Counted from the stretch's first letter, positions 41,432 to 52,347 are shown. The stretch: DNA of 64,000 nucleotides from Roseiarcus sp963822215 (GCA_963822215.1 CAWGGX010000003.1:62001-126000), one strand, 5' to 3'. Notes: generated by a model not told the origin, from the letters alone. A program made the numbers and translations.

Positions 41432-42291
41432 ATGGCCGAGATGAGCCCTCTGCGTCGCCGGATGGTCGAGGACATGACGATCCGCAATCTGTCGCCGGCG
41501 ACCCAGCAATCGTACATCCACGCGGTTTCGAAGTTCAGCCGATATTTCGGCCATTCGCCGGATCGGCTCGGGTTGGAAGACGTCCGCGCCTACCAGGTGC
41601 ATTTGATCTCGAAAGGGATCTCCTGGGCGTCGCTCAATCAGGTCGTGTGCGCGCTGCGTTTCTTCTACGGGGTGACGCTCGGCGACGAGGCGATCCCGGA
41701 GCGGATCGCCTACGCCCGCGAGCCGCGCAAGCTGCCGGCCGTGTTGAGCGCCGGCGAAGTCGTCGCTTTCTTGAAGCCGTCTCGAGCCTCAAGGCTCGGG
41801 TCGCGCTGACCACCGCCTATGCCGCAGGCTTGCGGGTGTCAGAGGTCGTCGGCCTGAAGGCGCCCGACATCGACAGCGACCGCATGGTCATCCGGGTCGA
41901 ATGCGGCAAGGGCGGCAAGGAGCGCTACGTCATGTTGTCCGAGCAATTGCTCGGCATCCTGCGCAGCTACTGGCGTCTCGCGCATCCCGAACGGTTTTTG
42001 TTCCCGGGTCGCGACAAGCACAGGCCGATCGAGCCGACGGTCCTGCACGCCGCCTGCCGTTCGGCGCGCGTCGCGGCCGGCATCGACAAGCGCGTGAGCG
42101 TGCACGTTCTGCGCCACAGCTTCGCGACCCATCTCCTGGAGAGCGGCGTCGACATTCGCATCATCCAGGTCTTGCTCGGACACGAGAATCTGTCGACGAC
42201 GGCGCGCTACACGCACGTGTCATCGCAGGTGATCGCCAGGACTGAGAGCCCTCTCGACCGGCTCTCGCTGCAGGTGACGCCGCCGGAGTAG
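41432..42291 (+). pseudogene. IS91-associated tyrosine recombinase with one frameshift
   Basis: ATG 41432 begins MAEMSPLRRRMVEDMTIRNL with the core-binding domain. At about 41780 one base is missing (TTCTT-GAA), moving the continuation AVSSLKARVALTTAYAAGLR to another frame. The catalytic residues are otherwise present: Arg in AGLRVSEV, Lys in GKGGKERYV, HVLRHSF, GHENLS and Tyr in TARYTHVS. Such a recombinase is the usual upstream partner of this IS91 transposase type. Confidence 0.8.
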
Positions 42292-42294
42292 CCG

Positions 42295-43467
42295 GTGACG
42301 GCGCGGCCGGCGTTCGAACTGGCCGATGTCTTCCACCGTCACGGCGAGACTTACGAACGAGCGAACGCCGGACATCTCGGGCGCGTCGAGCGGCGCGTGA
42401 TCGGAGCGATCACGGCCTGCCGCACGGCGTCGCTCGGCGGTCATGTCGAGCTCTGCGACGATTGCGGGCTCACCCGCATCGCTTACAACTCGTGCAGAAA
42501 CCGCCATTGCGGGAAGTGTCAGGGGTCGGCGCGCGCGGAGTGGCTCGCTGCTCGTCAGGCCGAACTGCTGCCGGTTCCCTACTTCCACGTGGTCTTCACC
42601 CTGCCGCCGGCGGCGGCCGGGATCGCTTTCCAGAACAAGCAAACGGTCTACGGCCTGTTGATGCGCGCCGCCGCCCAGGCGCTCATGACGCTTGCCGCCG
42701 AGCGTCTGGGCGCCAGGATCGGCCTCATCGCCGTCCTGCATACCTGGGGACAGACGCTGACCCACCACCCCCATGTCCATTGTCTGGTTCCCGGCGGCGG
42801 CGTTGCCCTCGATGGTCAGCGATGGGTCTGCAAACCCAACTTCCTGCTCTCCGTCCGCGCCCTGTCGAAGACCTTCCGCCGCCTGTTCCTCGACGGCCTG
42901 GAAACCGCTTTCCGGCGCGGCGAACTCGGTTTCTTCGGCGACCTGGTCCCGCTCGCCGAGGCCGCCGCGTTCGCCGAACGCATGCGCGCTCTGCGCCAAG
43001 GCCCCTTCGTCGTCTACGCCAAGCCGCCATTCGGCGGACCCGCGCGCGTGCTCGCCTATCTCGCCCGCTACACGCATCGAACCGCCATCGCCAATACGAG
43101 GCTCGTAGTCGTCGGCGACGATGAAGTCGCGTTCTCCTACAAGGACTATCGTCGCGGCGGGCGCCCCCGCGTCATGCGCCTCGCCCCGCACGAGTTCATC
43201 CGGCGTTTCCTGCTCCACGTCCTGCCCGACGGCTTTCACCGCATCCGGCACTACGGCTTTCTCGCCAAGGGCGACCGAGGCGAGAGCCTCGCGCGCTTGC
43301 GCCGCCTGCTTCAGCCCCAGCCGACCGGCGAGCCCGCCGCCGCCAGCGAGCCACAGCCAGACAAACACGCCCGCGAGCCGTTTGCCCGCTGCCCGGATTG
43401 CGGCGGTCTCATGCGCCGCATCGGCCTCGTTGACCCAGCCGCCGCATTCCGCTGCGACACATCATGA
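42295..43467 (+). CDS. IS91-family rolling-circle transposase
   Basis: The product has 390 residues. The N-terminal zinc finger is CDDCG...CRNRHCGKC. The HUH metal site is THHPHVHCLVPGG and the relaxase tyrosine region is VLAYLARYTHRTAIA. A second Cys cluster at the C-terminus (CPDCGG) is typical. The protein nicks single-stranded DNA at the element's end and drives rolling-circle movement. It follows the recombinase by three bases. No damage is visible. Confidence 0.9.
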   Translation: MTARPAFELADVFHRHGETYERANAGHLGRVERRVIGAITACRTASLGGHVELCDDCGLTRIAYNSCRNRHCGKCQGSARAEWLAARQAELLPVPYFHVVFTLPPAAAGIAFQNKQTVYGLLMRAAAQALMTLAAERLGARIGLIAVLHTWGQTLTHHPHVHCLVPGGGVALDGQRWVCKPNFLLSVRALSKTFRRLFLDGLETAFRRGELGFFGDLVPLAEAAAFAERMRALRQGPFVVYAKPPFGGPARVLAYLARYTHRTAIANTRLVVVGDDEVAFSYKDYRRGGRPRVMRLAPHEFIRRFLLHVLPDGFHRIRHYGFLAKGDRGESLARLRRLLQPQPTGEPAAASEPQPDKHAREPFARCPDCGGLMRRIGLVDPAAAFRCDTS

Positions 43468-43619
43468 CCTCGAGTCTCGCCCCCACCTCGATCGCCCGTC
43501 CTCGCCCCCACCACCAAGCCGCTCAAGCCGCCGGCGATGAGGCTTCTTGCCGTCGCCGCTCCGCTTCGACCCAGATCCCCTCTCTGCTAACCCTCCAGAG
43601 CGCGCCCGAATCCCGCCGC

Positions 43620-44281
43620 CGCCCTGCCAGAGCGTGGTCGAGAGGCTCGTCGCAAGCGGCGACGATTTCCTCTTCACCTGCAAGGAGACCTCGCACAAGG
43701 CGCTCTACGACTTCATCGACGGCTGCGAGTTCGAGCGCCACGAGGTCAAGGTCCGCAAGGGCAAGACGCACGAAACGCACCGCTATCGCTTCATCGAAAA
43801 GGTCCCGTTGCGCGACGGCGAGGACGCCGTGCTGATCAACTGGATCGGCTTCAAGATTTTGGACGCCAAGGGCGTCGTGAAATACAGGACGGCCTTCGTC
43901 ACTTCGTTGCTGGTCACAAAAGCCAACGTCGCCGAGATTGTCGTCTGCGGCCGCGCGAGGTGGAAGATCGAGAACGAAAGCTTCAACGTCCTGAAAAACC
44001 ACGGCTACGAACTCGAACACAATTTCGGCCATGGCGAGACCTATCTGGCCATGACGCTCGCCGCCCTCAACATGCTCGCCTTCGCCTGGCATACGGTTCT
44101 CGACCTTCTCGAGCCGCCCTGGCGCAAGGCCAGAGAAGCGGCGGAAAAGCGAACCAGCTTCTTCGCCTATATCGCAACCTTGACGAGCTTCGTCGTCTTC
44201 CCGGCCTGGTCCGACCTCCTCGAAGCCCTCGCTACCTTCACCATCCCGCCCGATCTCCTCTCTGTCCAAAAAAACGAATGA
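43620..44281 (+). pseudogene. ISNCY-type transposase, C-terminal part only
   Basis: From about 43620 the frame ERLVASGDDFLFTCKETSHK, WKIENESFNVLKNHGYELEH, NFGHGETYLAMTLAALNMLA, FFAYIATLTSFVVFPAWSDL matches the second half of an ISNCY-group transposase, with the catalytic Glu in WKIENESF. The frame is open back to 43547 but without similarity. The first half is absent, replaced by the IS91-like insertion. The terminal repeat follows at 44299. Confidence 0.75.
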
Positions 44282-44344
44282 GAAACAAGCCACGGGGGAC
44301 TTTTAGAATCGCTCCGCGCCTGGCCGCCGGCTTTCCGCGCCGCC

Positions 44345-47300
44345 TCACACATGCTCGACCGCCACCACCCCCGGAGCGGCCTTTAGGGCGCCGGCGACCG
44401 CCGGGCTGACGGCGTAGCGGCCGGGCAGGCGGATCTCGACCTCGCCCTCCCTGGGCCCGAGCATGACGACCAGCGACACTTCTCCGTCGCCCTGGGCCCG
44501 GAGGCGGCTCTCGATCGAGGCGAGCGGGCTCTCATCGCGCACAAAGATGCGCAGGCCCTTGTGCACCTTGGAGGCCGCGTCGTTCAGCCGCTCGACGCCG
44601 ACGATGCGGGCGCGCACGTCCTCGCCCTCGACGTTGGCCTGCAACGTCACCAAGAGGTCAGACCCCTTCTCGAGCAGGTCCCGATACTGGTTCAGCCCTT
44701 CCTGGAAGATGATCGCCTCGTACTGGCCGGACGGATCGGACAGCTGCACGATCCCCATCTTCGAACCGGTCTTGGTGCGGCGCTCGGTCCGGTCGAGCAC
44801 GCTCGCCCCGAGCCGCGCGGTCGAGGCGCCTCCGCGCACCGATTGGACGAAATCGGCCCAGCGGGTGGCCCGCAGCCGCCTCAGCGCCGCATCGTAGGCC
44901 TCGAGCGGATGGCCGCTGAGGAAGAACCCAACCGCGTCGAACTCGCGCTTGAGCTTTTCGGCCTCCGTCCACGGCGTCGCCCGGACCTTGAGCGGGGTAT
45001 CCTCGGTCTCGCCGAAGAGCGCATTCTGGCCGGCGGCTTTTTCCGAGGCGCCCCGGTTGGCGATCGCCAGCATCGGCTCGATCGAGGCGAAGACGACGGC
45101 GCGGTCGGGATCGAGTTCGTCGAACGTCCCCGCCGCGGCGAGGCTCTCCAGCGCCTTCTTGTTTACGAGCCTGGGATCGAGCCGACTTGCCAGGTCGGCA
45201 AGCGAGCCGAAGGGCCGCTCGCTGCGGGCCGCGACCAGCGCCGCCGCCTGCGCTTCGCCCACGCCTTTGACCGCGCTCAGCGCATAGAGGATCGTCGGCC
45301 TGCCGTCGACGCCGAAGCGGACGTCGAAATCGACCTCCGAGGCGTTGGACGATGGCGGTGCAACGCGCAGCCCGAGCCGCTGCGCCTCGCCGCGGAATTC
45401 GGCGAGCTTATCGGTATTGCCCTTGTCGAGGGTCATCGAGGCCGCGAGGAACTCCGCCAGATGGTTGGCCTTGAACCATGCCGTCCAATACGCGATCAGC
45501 GCGTAGGCGGCCGCGTGGCTCTTGTTGAAGCCGTAGTCGGCGAATTTGGCCAGAAGGTCGAAGATCTCGTCCGCCTTGGCCTTGGTCAGGCCCCGCGCGA
45601 CCGCGCCGTCGACGAAGCGGGCGCGCTGGGCGTCCATCTCCTTCTTGATCTTCTTGCCCATCGCGCGCCGCAGCATATCGGCTTCGCCTAGCGAATAGCC
45701 CGACAAGGCCTGCGCGATCTGCATCACCTGTTCCTGGTAGATGATGACGCCGAAGGTCTCGCGCAGACTGGGCTCCATCGAAGGGTGCAGATATTCCGCC
45801 TTCTCGTGGCCGAGCTTGCGCGCGCAGTAGGTCGGGATATTGGCCATGGGGCCGGGGCGGTAGAGGGCGACGAGGGCGATGATGTCCTCGAACCGGTCGG
45901 CGCGCATCTCGACCAGCGCCTTGCGCATGCCGGCGCTTTCCACCTGGAACACCCCGATCGTCTCGCCGCGGCCCAGCATCTCGTAGGTCCTGGCGTCGTC
46001 GAGAGGGATCCTGGAGAGGTCGATCCTCTCGCCCTTGCGGGCGATCAGGTTGACGGCTTTCTGCAGCGTCGTCAGCGTCTTGAGGCCAAGGAAGTCGAAC
46101 TTCACGAGGCCCGCCGGTTCGACCCACTTCATGTTGAACTCTGTCGCCGGCATCGAGGCCTTGGGGTCGCGGTAGAGCGGCACGAGTTCGGTCAGCGGCC
46201 GGTCGCCGATGACGACGCCGGCGGCGTGGGTGGAGGCGTTCGAATAGAGGCCCTCGAGCCGCTCGGCTATGGCGAGCATGGTCGCGACCCGCTCGTCGTC
46301 GGCCGCGGCCTGCTGCAGCCGGGCCTCGTCCGCCACGGACTGCTTCAGCGTCACCGGGTGGGCCGGGTTCTGCGGCACGAGCTTGGCGAGCTTGTCGACC
46401 TGGCCAAGCGGCATCTCGAGCACCCGGCCGACGTTGCGCAGCACGCCGCGGGCGAGGAACGAGCCGAAGGTGATGATCTGCGCGACCCGGTCGGCGCCAT
46501 AGCGGTCGCGCACGTAGGCGATCACTTCGTCGCGCCGCTCCTGACAGAAGTCGATGTCGAAGTCCGGCATGGACACGCGCTCGGGATTGAGGAAGCGCTC
46601 GAACAGGAGCGCGAACCGCATCGGGTCGAGGTCGGTGATGGTGAGCGCCCACGCGACCAGCGAGCCCGCGCCCGAGCCGCGGCCCGGCCCGACCGGGATG
46701 CTGTGGGCTTTCGCCCATTTGATGAAGTCGGCGACAATGAGAAAGTAGCCGGGAAACTTCATCTTGACGATAACGTCGAGTTCGAACGCGAGCCGGCGGT
46801 CGTAGTCCTCGCGGGTGTGACCCGGCGCGAGGCCGAGATGGGCGAGTCGCGCCTCGAGCCCCTCTCGCGCCTGCCGGCGGAGCTCCTCGACCTCGTCCAC
46901 CGTCTCGCCGCCCGGCGACGAGAAATGCGGCAGGATCGGCTTTCGGGTCAGCGGCCGGTAGGCGCAGCGCATCGCAATCTCGACGCTTGCCTCGAGCGCC
47001 TCGGGCACGTCGACGAAGAGCGCGATCATCTCGGCGCGCGTCTTGAATCGATGCTCGGGGGAGAGCCGCCGCCGCTCGGCGGTCGAGAGCAGCGCCCCCT
47101 CGGCGATGCAGAGGAGGGCGTCGTGCGCCTCGTAGTCGGGGCGGCCTGCGAAATAGGGTTCGTTGGTCGCCACAAGCGGCAGGCCGATCCGGTCGGCGAG
47201 GTCGATCAGCGCCGGCTGGGTCGCGATCTCCGATTCGAGCCCGTGACGCTGCAGTTCGACGTAGAGCCGATCCCCGAAGGCCGCGGCGAGGCGCTCGAGC

Positions 47301-47869
47301 CGCGCCTGCGCAAGGTCGGGCGTGTGAGCGGCGAGCGCCCGGTCGATCGGCCCGGCCGGCCCGCCGCTCAGCGCGATGAGGCCGTCGGCGCCGAGGAGCG
47401 CCTCGAACGGGATATGCGCCTCGTCGCCTTCCTTCGGGTCGAGCCAGAGAGAGGAGACGAGGCGCATCAGCGTTCGGTAGCCGGCCTCGGACTGGGCGAG
47501 CAGCACGATCGGCGCACGGGCGACGCGCAGCTCGGCGAGGCGCGAAGAGGAGGCCGGCGCATCGCCGAAATCGACCGTGACCTGCGCCCCGACAATCGGC
47601 TGGACCCCGCCCTTGGCGAGTTTCTCCGAGAATTCCAGGGCGCCGAACAGGTTGTTGGTGTCGGTGATCGCCAGCGCCGGCATGGCGTCGGCCTTGGCGA
47701 GCTTAGCGAGCGTCTCGATCGTCAGCGCGCCCTCGCGCAGGGAAAAGGCGCTGTGGACATGGAGATGGACAAAACCCACCGCCTTGAGGATCTGTGATTC
47801 CATGGCGTCCAGTGTCGCAAGCCCGCCGGGCGGGAGTCGAGAGGCGGGGCTTGTGGATGTCGGGGACAT
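44345..47869 (-). CDS. dnaE: DNA polymerase III alpha subunit
   Basis: This is the replicative polymerase of 1174 residues, normal for the family. The N-terminal PHP domain opens with FVHLHVHSAFSLREGALTIE. The palm holds the catalytic aspartates in MPDFDIDFC (about residues 434-442) with GPGRGSGAGSLVAWAL before it. The beta-binding, OB-fold and C-terminal tau-binding regions follow (GIVQLSDPSGQYEAIIF). ATG 47869 has AAAGG just upstream; ATG 47803 (MESQILKAVGFVHLHVHS) is an alternative giving a shorter N-terminus. It is a chromosomal core gene standing alone, without lolD-type neighbours. It marks the end of the mobile region to its left. Confidence 0.95.
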   Translation of the reverse strand: MSPTSTSPASRLPPGGLATLDAMESQILKAVGFVHLHVHSAFSLREGALTIETLAKLAKADAMPALAITDTNNLFGALEFSEKLAKGGVQPIVGAQVTVDFGDAPASSSRLAELRVARAPIVLLAQSEAGYRTLMRLVSSLWLDPKEGDEAHIPFEALLGADGLIALSGGPAGPIDRALAAHTPDLAQARLERLAAAFGDRLYVELQRHGLESEIATQPALIDLADRIGLPLVATNEPYFAGRPDYEAHDALLCIAEGALLSTAERRRLSPEHRFKTRAEMIALFVDVPEALEASVEIAMRCAYRPLTRKPILPHFSSPGGETVDEVEELRRQAREGLEARLAHLGLAPGHTREDYDRRLAFELDVIVKMKFPGYFLIVADFIKWAKAHSIPVGPGRGSGAGSLVAWALTITDLDPMRFALLFERFLNPERVSMPDFDIDFCQERRDEVIAYVRDRYGADRVAQIITFGSFLARGVLRNVGRVLEMPLGQVDKLAKLVPQNPAHPVTLKQSVADEARLQQAAADDERVATMLAIAERLEGLYSNASTHAAGVVIGDRPLTELVPLYRDPKASMPATEFNMKWVEPAGLVKFDFLGLKTLTTLQKAVNLIARKGERIDLSRIPLDDARTYEMLGRGETIGVFQVESAGMRKALVEMRADRFEDIIALVALYRPGPMANIPTYCARKLGHEKAEYLHPSMEPSLRETFGVIIYQEQVMQIAQALSGYSLGEADMLRRAMGKKIKKEMDAQRARFVDGAVARGLTKAKADEIFDLLAKFADYGFNKSHAAAYALIAYWTAWFKANHLAEFLAASMTLDKGNTDKLAEFRGEAQRLGLRVAPPSSNASEVDFDVRFGVDGRPTILYALSAVKGVGEAQAAALVAARSERPFGSLADLASRLDPRLVNKKALESLAAAGTFDELDPDRAVVFASIEPMLAIANRGASEKAAGQNALFGETEDTPLKVRATPWTEAEKLKREFDAVGFFLSGHPLEAYDAALRRLRATRWADFVQSVRGGASTARLGASVLDRTERRTKTGSKMGIVQLSDPSGQYEAIIFQEGLNQYRDLLEKGSDLLVTLQANVEGEDVRARIVGVERLNDAASKVHKGLRIFVRDESPLASIESRLRAQGDGEVSLVVMLGPREGEVEIRLPGRYAVSPAVAGALKAAPGVVAVEHV

Positions 47870-48090
47870 CGGCCTTTGCGTTCGTTTAGCGCGGCTTATC
47901 GGCCGGGCGTTGATTTTGCAAAGGGTTACTGGCCGTCTTAACGGCCGCTCGCGGGCGTCCGGAAATGGGACCTGCCCGCCTGGCCGCCCCGATGTGAACC
48001 ATCGTTAACTATGAGTTAATCGATCGCCGGACGGAATGTGTTAACGCACGTAAACGTTGTTTCCTCAGCACTTGTCCGGGGATCATCGCC

Positions 48091-48790
48091 ATGCGCGTTA
48101 CGCGCCTCGCTCATCTTTTTGCCTTTGCGGCGGCCGGGCTGTTTTCACAGCAGGCGTTCGCCTACACGATCGACGTCCTGTCGCCCGGGACGCTGCCGCC
48201 GCCGGCCAGTTGCGGGACGGTGGTGACGTTCGACGAATCGAACATTGCTGCTCAGACCTTCTTGACACAAAGCCCCTATTCGAATGTGCCTTTCACCGTA
48301 GGCGGAGCGACCCTTTACGGCTCGGCCGTCATTATGAACAACCCGACTCAGGGTTCGGGCGGACTGTACGCGCAGCCTTACGGCGATGACTCGAATTACA
48401 TGGCCGTGCTCGGCGGCGGCGCGGCAACGATCGCCTATTCCACGCCCAAGACCAACTTCGGGCTCTACTGGGGTTCGGTCGACACGTACAACAGCTTACA
48501 ATTCTACGACGGTTCGACGCTCGAGGCGACGATCAGCGGCGGCGACTCCGCTGATGGCCAGCGGCGGCCAGACGAGTTATATCTCCAACGGTTATGTCCT
48601 GATCAGCGGGCTGCCGGATTTCACCTCGGTCGTCGTGACTTCGACATCGAATTCCTTCGAGGCCGACAACGTCGTCGCGGGCGTCCCCGAGTCTTCGACC
48701 TGGGCGATGCTCGGCATCGGCTTCGTCGGCCTCGCGGCGCTTGCGACCCGCCGCGGCCGGAAGAACCGGCTCGCACCGGGCCTCGCGTGA
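48091..48790 (+). pseudogene. PEP-CTERM sorted exported protein with a frameshift
   Basis: ATG 48091 follows GGGGA at eight bases. The product starts with a signal peptide (MRVTRLAHLFAFAAAGLFSQ...FA) and a beta-rich body. Near 48550 the frame changes. In the new frame it continues GGQTSYISNGYVLISGLPDF, SNSFEADNVVAG and ends in a PEP-CTERM signal: VPESSTWAMLGIGFVGLAAL, then an arginine cluster. Such proteins are exported and processed by an exosortase, often with exopolysaccharide production. The break is one base, in a GC-rich repeat, so a sequencing error is possible. Confidence 0.75.
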
Positions 48791-48936
48791 GACTGACTAC
48801 GAAGCGATCCGGAGGACCGGCGGGGGCGGGGCTTTCCAGAATCGCCGCGACCCGAAAGCGAGCATCGCGCGCCACTGTTTGAGTGGCTGACGCTCCGGGG
48901 TTCGCCCGTTGCAGCAACTGGCGCCGGGCGCGCGAA

Positions 48937-49363
48937 ATTTCCAACGGCGCCGAAGGCGGCTCTTGCGCCTGGGCCATGGAGAAGGCGGCCATAGCGCGCC
49001 CGCCAACGCGATAAAGCCGATAATGCGCACATCGCCGACGAGATCGGCAGCATGGGCCGGGGAGAGGACCGCGAACTGGTCGACCGGCTCGCGGTCCCGT
49101 CGCTCAATCTGCTCAAATGGCGTTTTCAGCCGGGCTTCCGAAGCTCGAGCGGCAGCTCGAGTATTCGCGGGCTGCGCATCCGCTTGCGCGGCTATCTCAA
49201 GGACAATCCGGGCCTGAAGGCCAGCCTCGGCGACTTCTTCGGCGAGGCTTACGAACTCGCCGTCATCGTCGCCGCGCGCGAGACGGACCTGCCCGAGAGC
49301 GCGCTTCCGAACACGCCGCCTTATCGCGTCGAGCGGGCGGTCGACGACCCGTTCTGGCGATAG
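48937..49363 (+). pseudogene. DUF29 protein, decayed copy
   Basis: This copy is homologous to the intact DUF29 gene at 52348. The start codon has become ATT (48937), a TAA interrupts at 49012-49014 and the frame changes after it. From about 49019 it reads DNAHIADEIGSMGRGE, LLKWRFQPGFRSSSG, AYELAVIVAARETDLPESAL and PYRVERAVDDPFW. The similarity continues about 90 bases past the stop. Confidence 0.8.
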
Positions 49364-49670
49364 GGAAGCCCGCTCAAAGGCTTCCTCAGCCGGTTGGGCT
49401 TCAACAGCGCGCCGAGGCGGCCCCCATGGCTCACCGACAGCGCGGGTTCGATTCGATCTGACGTCGTCGGAGCACGACGGACGCCGCATGGGCCGGCGCC
49501 GCGACTCTGCCGCAAGGACGCTCGTCTTGTGACCCGGCACGGCCAAAAGGACCGGCTCGCCCGCGCCTCGGCTGATGCGTCTCACCGAGTTGCCGGTGGT
49601 CGTCGCGAAGCGGTTGCGGCCGTCATTCTTCGGGCCGATGATGCGCCAGCGGCGGAAGCCGGAGGGGCGC

Positions 49671-52236
49671 GTGGCGGATATTTTCGTCAGCTATACCAGC
49701 AGCGACCGGGACTGGGCGTTTTGGATCGGGCAGCAGCTCGAGGCGCTCGGCCATGTCGCTCGTGTCCATGAGTGGGAGATTTCCGCAGGCGGGAATATCC
49801 CGGCATGGATGGAGGAGCGCCACCACAAAGCGGATCACGTGCTTTTGGTTGTTAGCCAGAACTATCTGACCAAGGACTATTCGAACTGGGAGCGCTATGC
49901 GGCCGAATGGGCCTCGGTCAGCAAGCGGCCGAATTTCGCTTGGCCGGTGTTCATCGAACCTTGCGATACACCGACCTTGCTCACGCCTTTCAAGCGTTGC
50001 GATCTTTATGGGTTGAGTGAGGTTGACGCCCGCGCGCGTCTTGCCGGCTATGTGACGCCCGCCGCGAAGCCAGACGGACCCGTCCCCTTTCCTGGCGGCG
50101 CAGGCGGCGCCAAAGCGCCAACCGAACACCCGGCCGCGGTCGCCTTCCCGGGCCGAATCTCGAACATACCGATTGCCGTCCCGCTCCACTTTCTGGGCCG
50201 CGACGACGCGATCTCGAGAATCGACGCGGCGCTGGCGGCTGAGCAGCATCGCGCGGCGATCGTGACGCTTCATGGGCTGCGTGGCGTCGGCAAGACGACT
50301 TTGGCGGCGGCCTACGCCGAGCTTCGGCACGAGGATTATCGCGCAACCTGGTGGATTCGCGCGCAATCGCCCGAGACGATGCGCGCCGACCTCGTCGCGC
50401 TCGGCGTCCGGCTCGGATGGGTCTCCGCCGACGCGAAGGAAGAAGAGGCGCTCGCTCGTATGCGGGAGCGGCTCGGCGAGAAGGGCGTGCGAACTCCTGC
50501 TCGTCTACGACAACGCGATCGACGCGAAGGGTCTGTCGCCCTTCTTGCCGCCCAGCGGTCCGGCGCGCGTCATTGTCACCTCGACCGCGCCCAACTGGCG
50601 CAAGATCGGCGCACCGGTCGAAATCCGCGTCTGGCCGCAGACGACCGGCGCCGACTATCTGATCGCGCGGACCGGTCGGGCCGGCGAGCGCGACAATGCC
50701 GAGGCCCTGTCGGAGACGCTCGGCGGCCTGCCGCTGGCGCATGAGCAGGCCGCAGCTTATTGCGAGCGGCTCGACGTCGCGCTCGGAGAGTATCACCGCC
50801 GCTTCGACAACACTCCGGCGCACTTCCTTGATGACGAAAAACATGCGCCCGTCGAACACAATGACGGCCAGACCGTGGCGAAGTCGTTCTCGCTGGCGAT
50901 CGACGAGGCGACGAAGCTCTTCTCCGCCGCTGAACCGCTGATCGCCTACGCCGCGCTGCTCGCGCCCGAACCGATTCCGATCTTCCTGTTCGCCGAGGCG
51001 CGGGAAGAATTCGGCGAGCCGTTCGCGTCTCAGATTGTGGGCGACGGACTGGAGGAAGCGGTCGCGGCGCTGCGCGCCTTCGCGCTCGTCGACCGCGAGA
51101 CGATCGCGGACGAACGCGACCCGTCGATCACGACCGAGACGATCCGCCTGCATCGGCTGGTGCGTCTGGCCGCGGCCGCACGGCGGCAGGGCGAGGCTTT
51201 GGCTGCAGCGCGGCGGGCGCTCATGGAGGCGATGGTCAAGGTCTATCCCGAGGACGTCGACAAGAACCCGATCGCATGGCGGCGCGCACGACGGCTCGAT
51301 GCGCTGGCGCTTGATCTGAGCCTCTCCAAAGAAGCCTCTGCCGGCTTGGAACGATCCGCTGCTCATCTCCTCGATGGCCTGGGGGTCTACAGGTTCGCTG
51401 CGCTCGCGGCCTATTCCGAAGCGAAGCCGCTCTTGAAACGCTCTCTGGCGATCCGGGAGAAGTTGCTCGGCCCGAACCATCCCGAAGTCGCGACCAGCCT
51501 CAGCAACCTCGCCGCGCTGTCCAACGCCCAAGGCGACGTCGCACGCGCGCGGCAACGCTACGAACGGGCGCTTGCAATCACCGAAGACTCATTCGGTCCG
51601 GAGCATCCCTTTACTGCGATTTGCCTCGGCAACCTCGCCATTGTGTTTCATGACCTGAATGATCTCGCGAGGGCGCGGTCGCTCTACGAGCGCACGCTGA
51701 AGATCTGGGAAAAGACGAGCGGACCCGATGATCCGAACTCCGCCATGGCGCTCAACAACTTCGCGCGCTTACTGCAGGCGCAAGGCGACCTGGCGGGCGC
51801 GATGATCCTGTTCGAGCGCTCGCTGGCGCTCCGCGAGAACGCGTTCGGTCCGGACCATCCTATGGTCGCCACGCCGCTCAACAACATTGCAATCGTGCTT
51901 AGAGACCAGGGCGATTTTGCAGGAGCTCAACCGCCGACCAGGCGAGCCTTGGAGATTCGCGAGAAGGCGCTAGGGGCGGACCATCCGGAGACCAACGTGA
52001 CCCGCGCCAATCTTGCGTATCTGCTTCTGGCTGAGGGCTCCGCTCATGAAGCGCTTTCGCTGGCCGAGAAGGCGCTCGCCGCGCATGACAAGGTTCTCGG
52101 GCCAGGTCACGATTGGACGATGGCGTCCGCGAGATTCGCCGCGGACGCCCTCGACGCCCTCGGTCGGAGCGGCGAGGCGACCGCAATGCGGACGCGATAT
52201 GGGCTCTTAAAGGCCCGGGGGACGAGCCGCAGATAG
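49671..52236 (+). pseudogene. TIR-STAND-TPR immune-type protein with one frameshift
   Basis: GTG 49671, with GGAGGGG upstream, starts a TIR domain (VADIFVSYTSSDRDWAFWIG ... YSNWERYAAEW, about residues 1-140). A STAND/NB-ARC ATPase follows with the P-loop LHGLRGVGKTTLAAAY (about 200-215). Near 50490 the frame shifts. It resumes ELLLVYDNAIDAKGLSPFLP (the Walker B-like strand), GGLPLAHEQAAAYCERLDVA and, from about 51400, six tetratricopeptide units of the kinesin-light-chain type (LLGPNHPEVATSLSNLAALS and similar). This architecture is known in bacterial NLR-like anti-phage proteins: the TPRs sense, the ATPase oligomerises, and the TIR consumes NAD+. One single-base change separates it from a full 855-residue protein. 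Confidence 0.8.
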
Positions 52237-52347
52237 GAAGTCTTGGCTACGGCGAGCGGCAGGCCAATAGGAGGGGTGACGGCGAGGTTTGCGCGGCCCG
52301 CGCTTCGGGCTCATACTTTTCGCGGGACCTCATCGGGCGTGCGAAAA

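Larger units (their letters stand above)
41284..44309. mobile_element. ISNCY-type element with an IS91-like insertion inside
   Basis: ATTCTAAAAGT at 41284-41294 and its complement ACTTTTAGAAT at 44299-44309 look like the terminal repeats of the element whose transposase tail lies at 43620-44281. Between them, the 5' part of that transposase is missing and a tyrosine-recombinase/IS91-transposase pair (41432-43467) with a large hairpin (41377-41425) takes its place. The order suggests insertion with loss of part of the older element. No clear target duplication is seen. Confidence 0.6.

Noticed and set aside
45785..47797. 670-codon frame opposite dnaE
   Set aside because: Antisense shadow of a conserved core gene.
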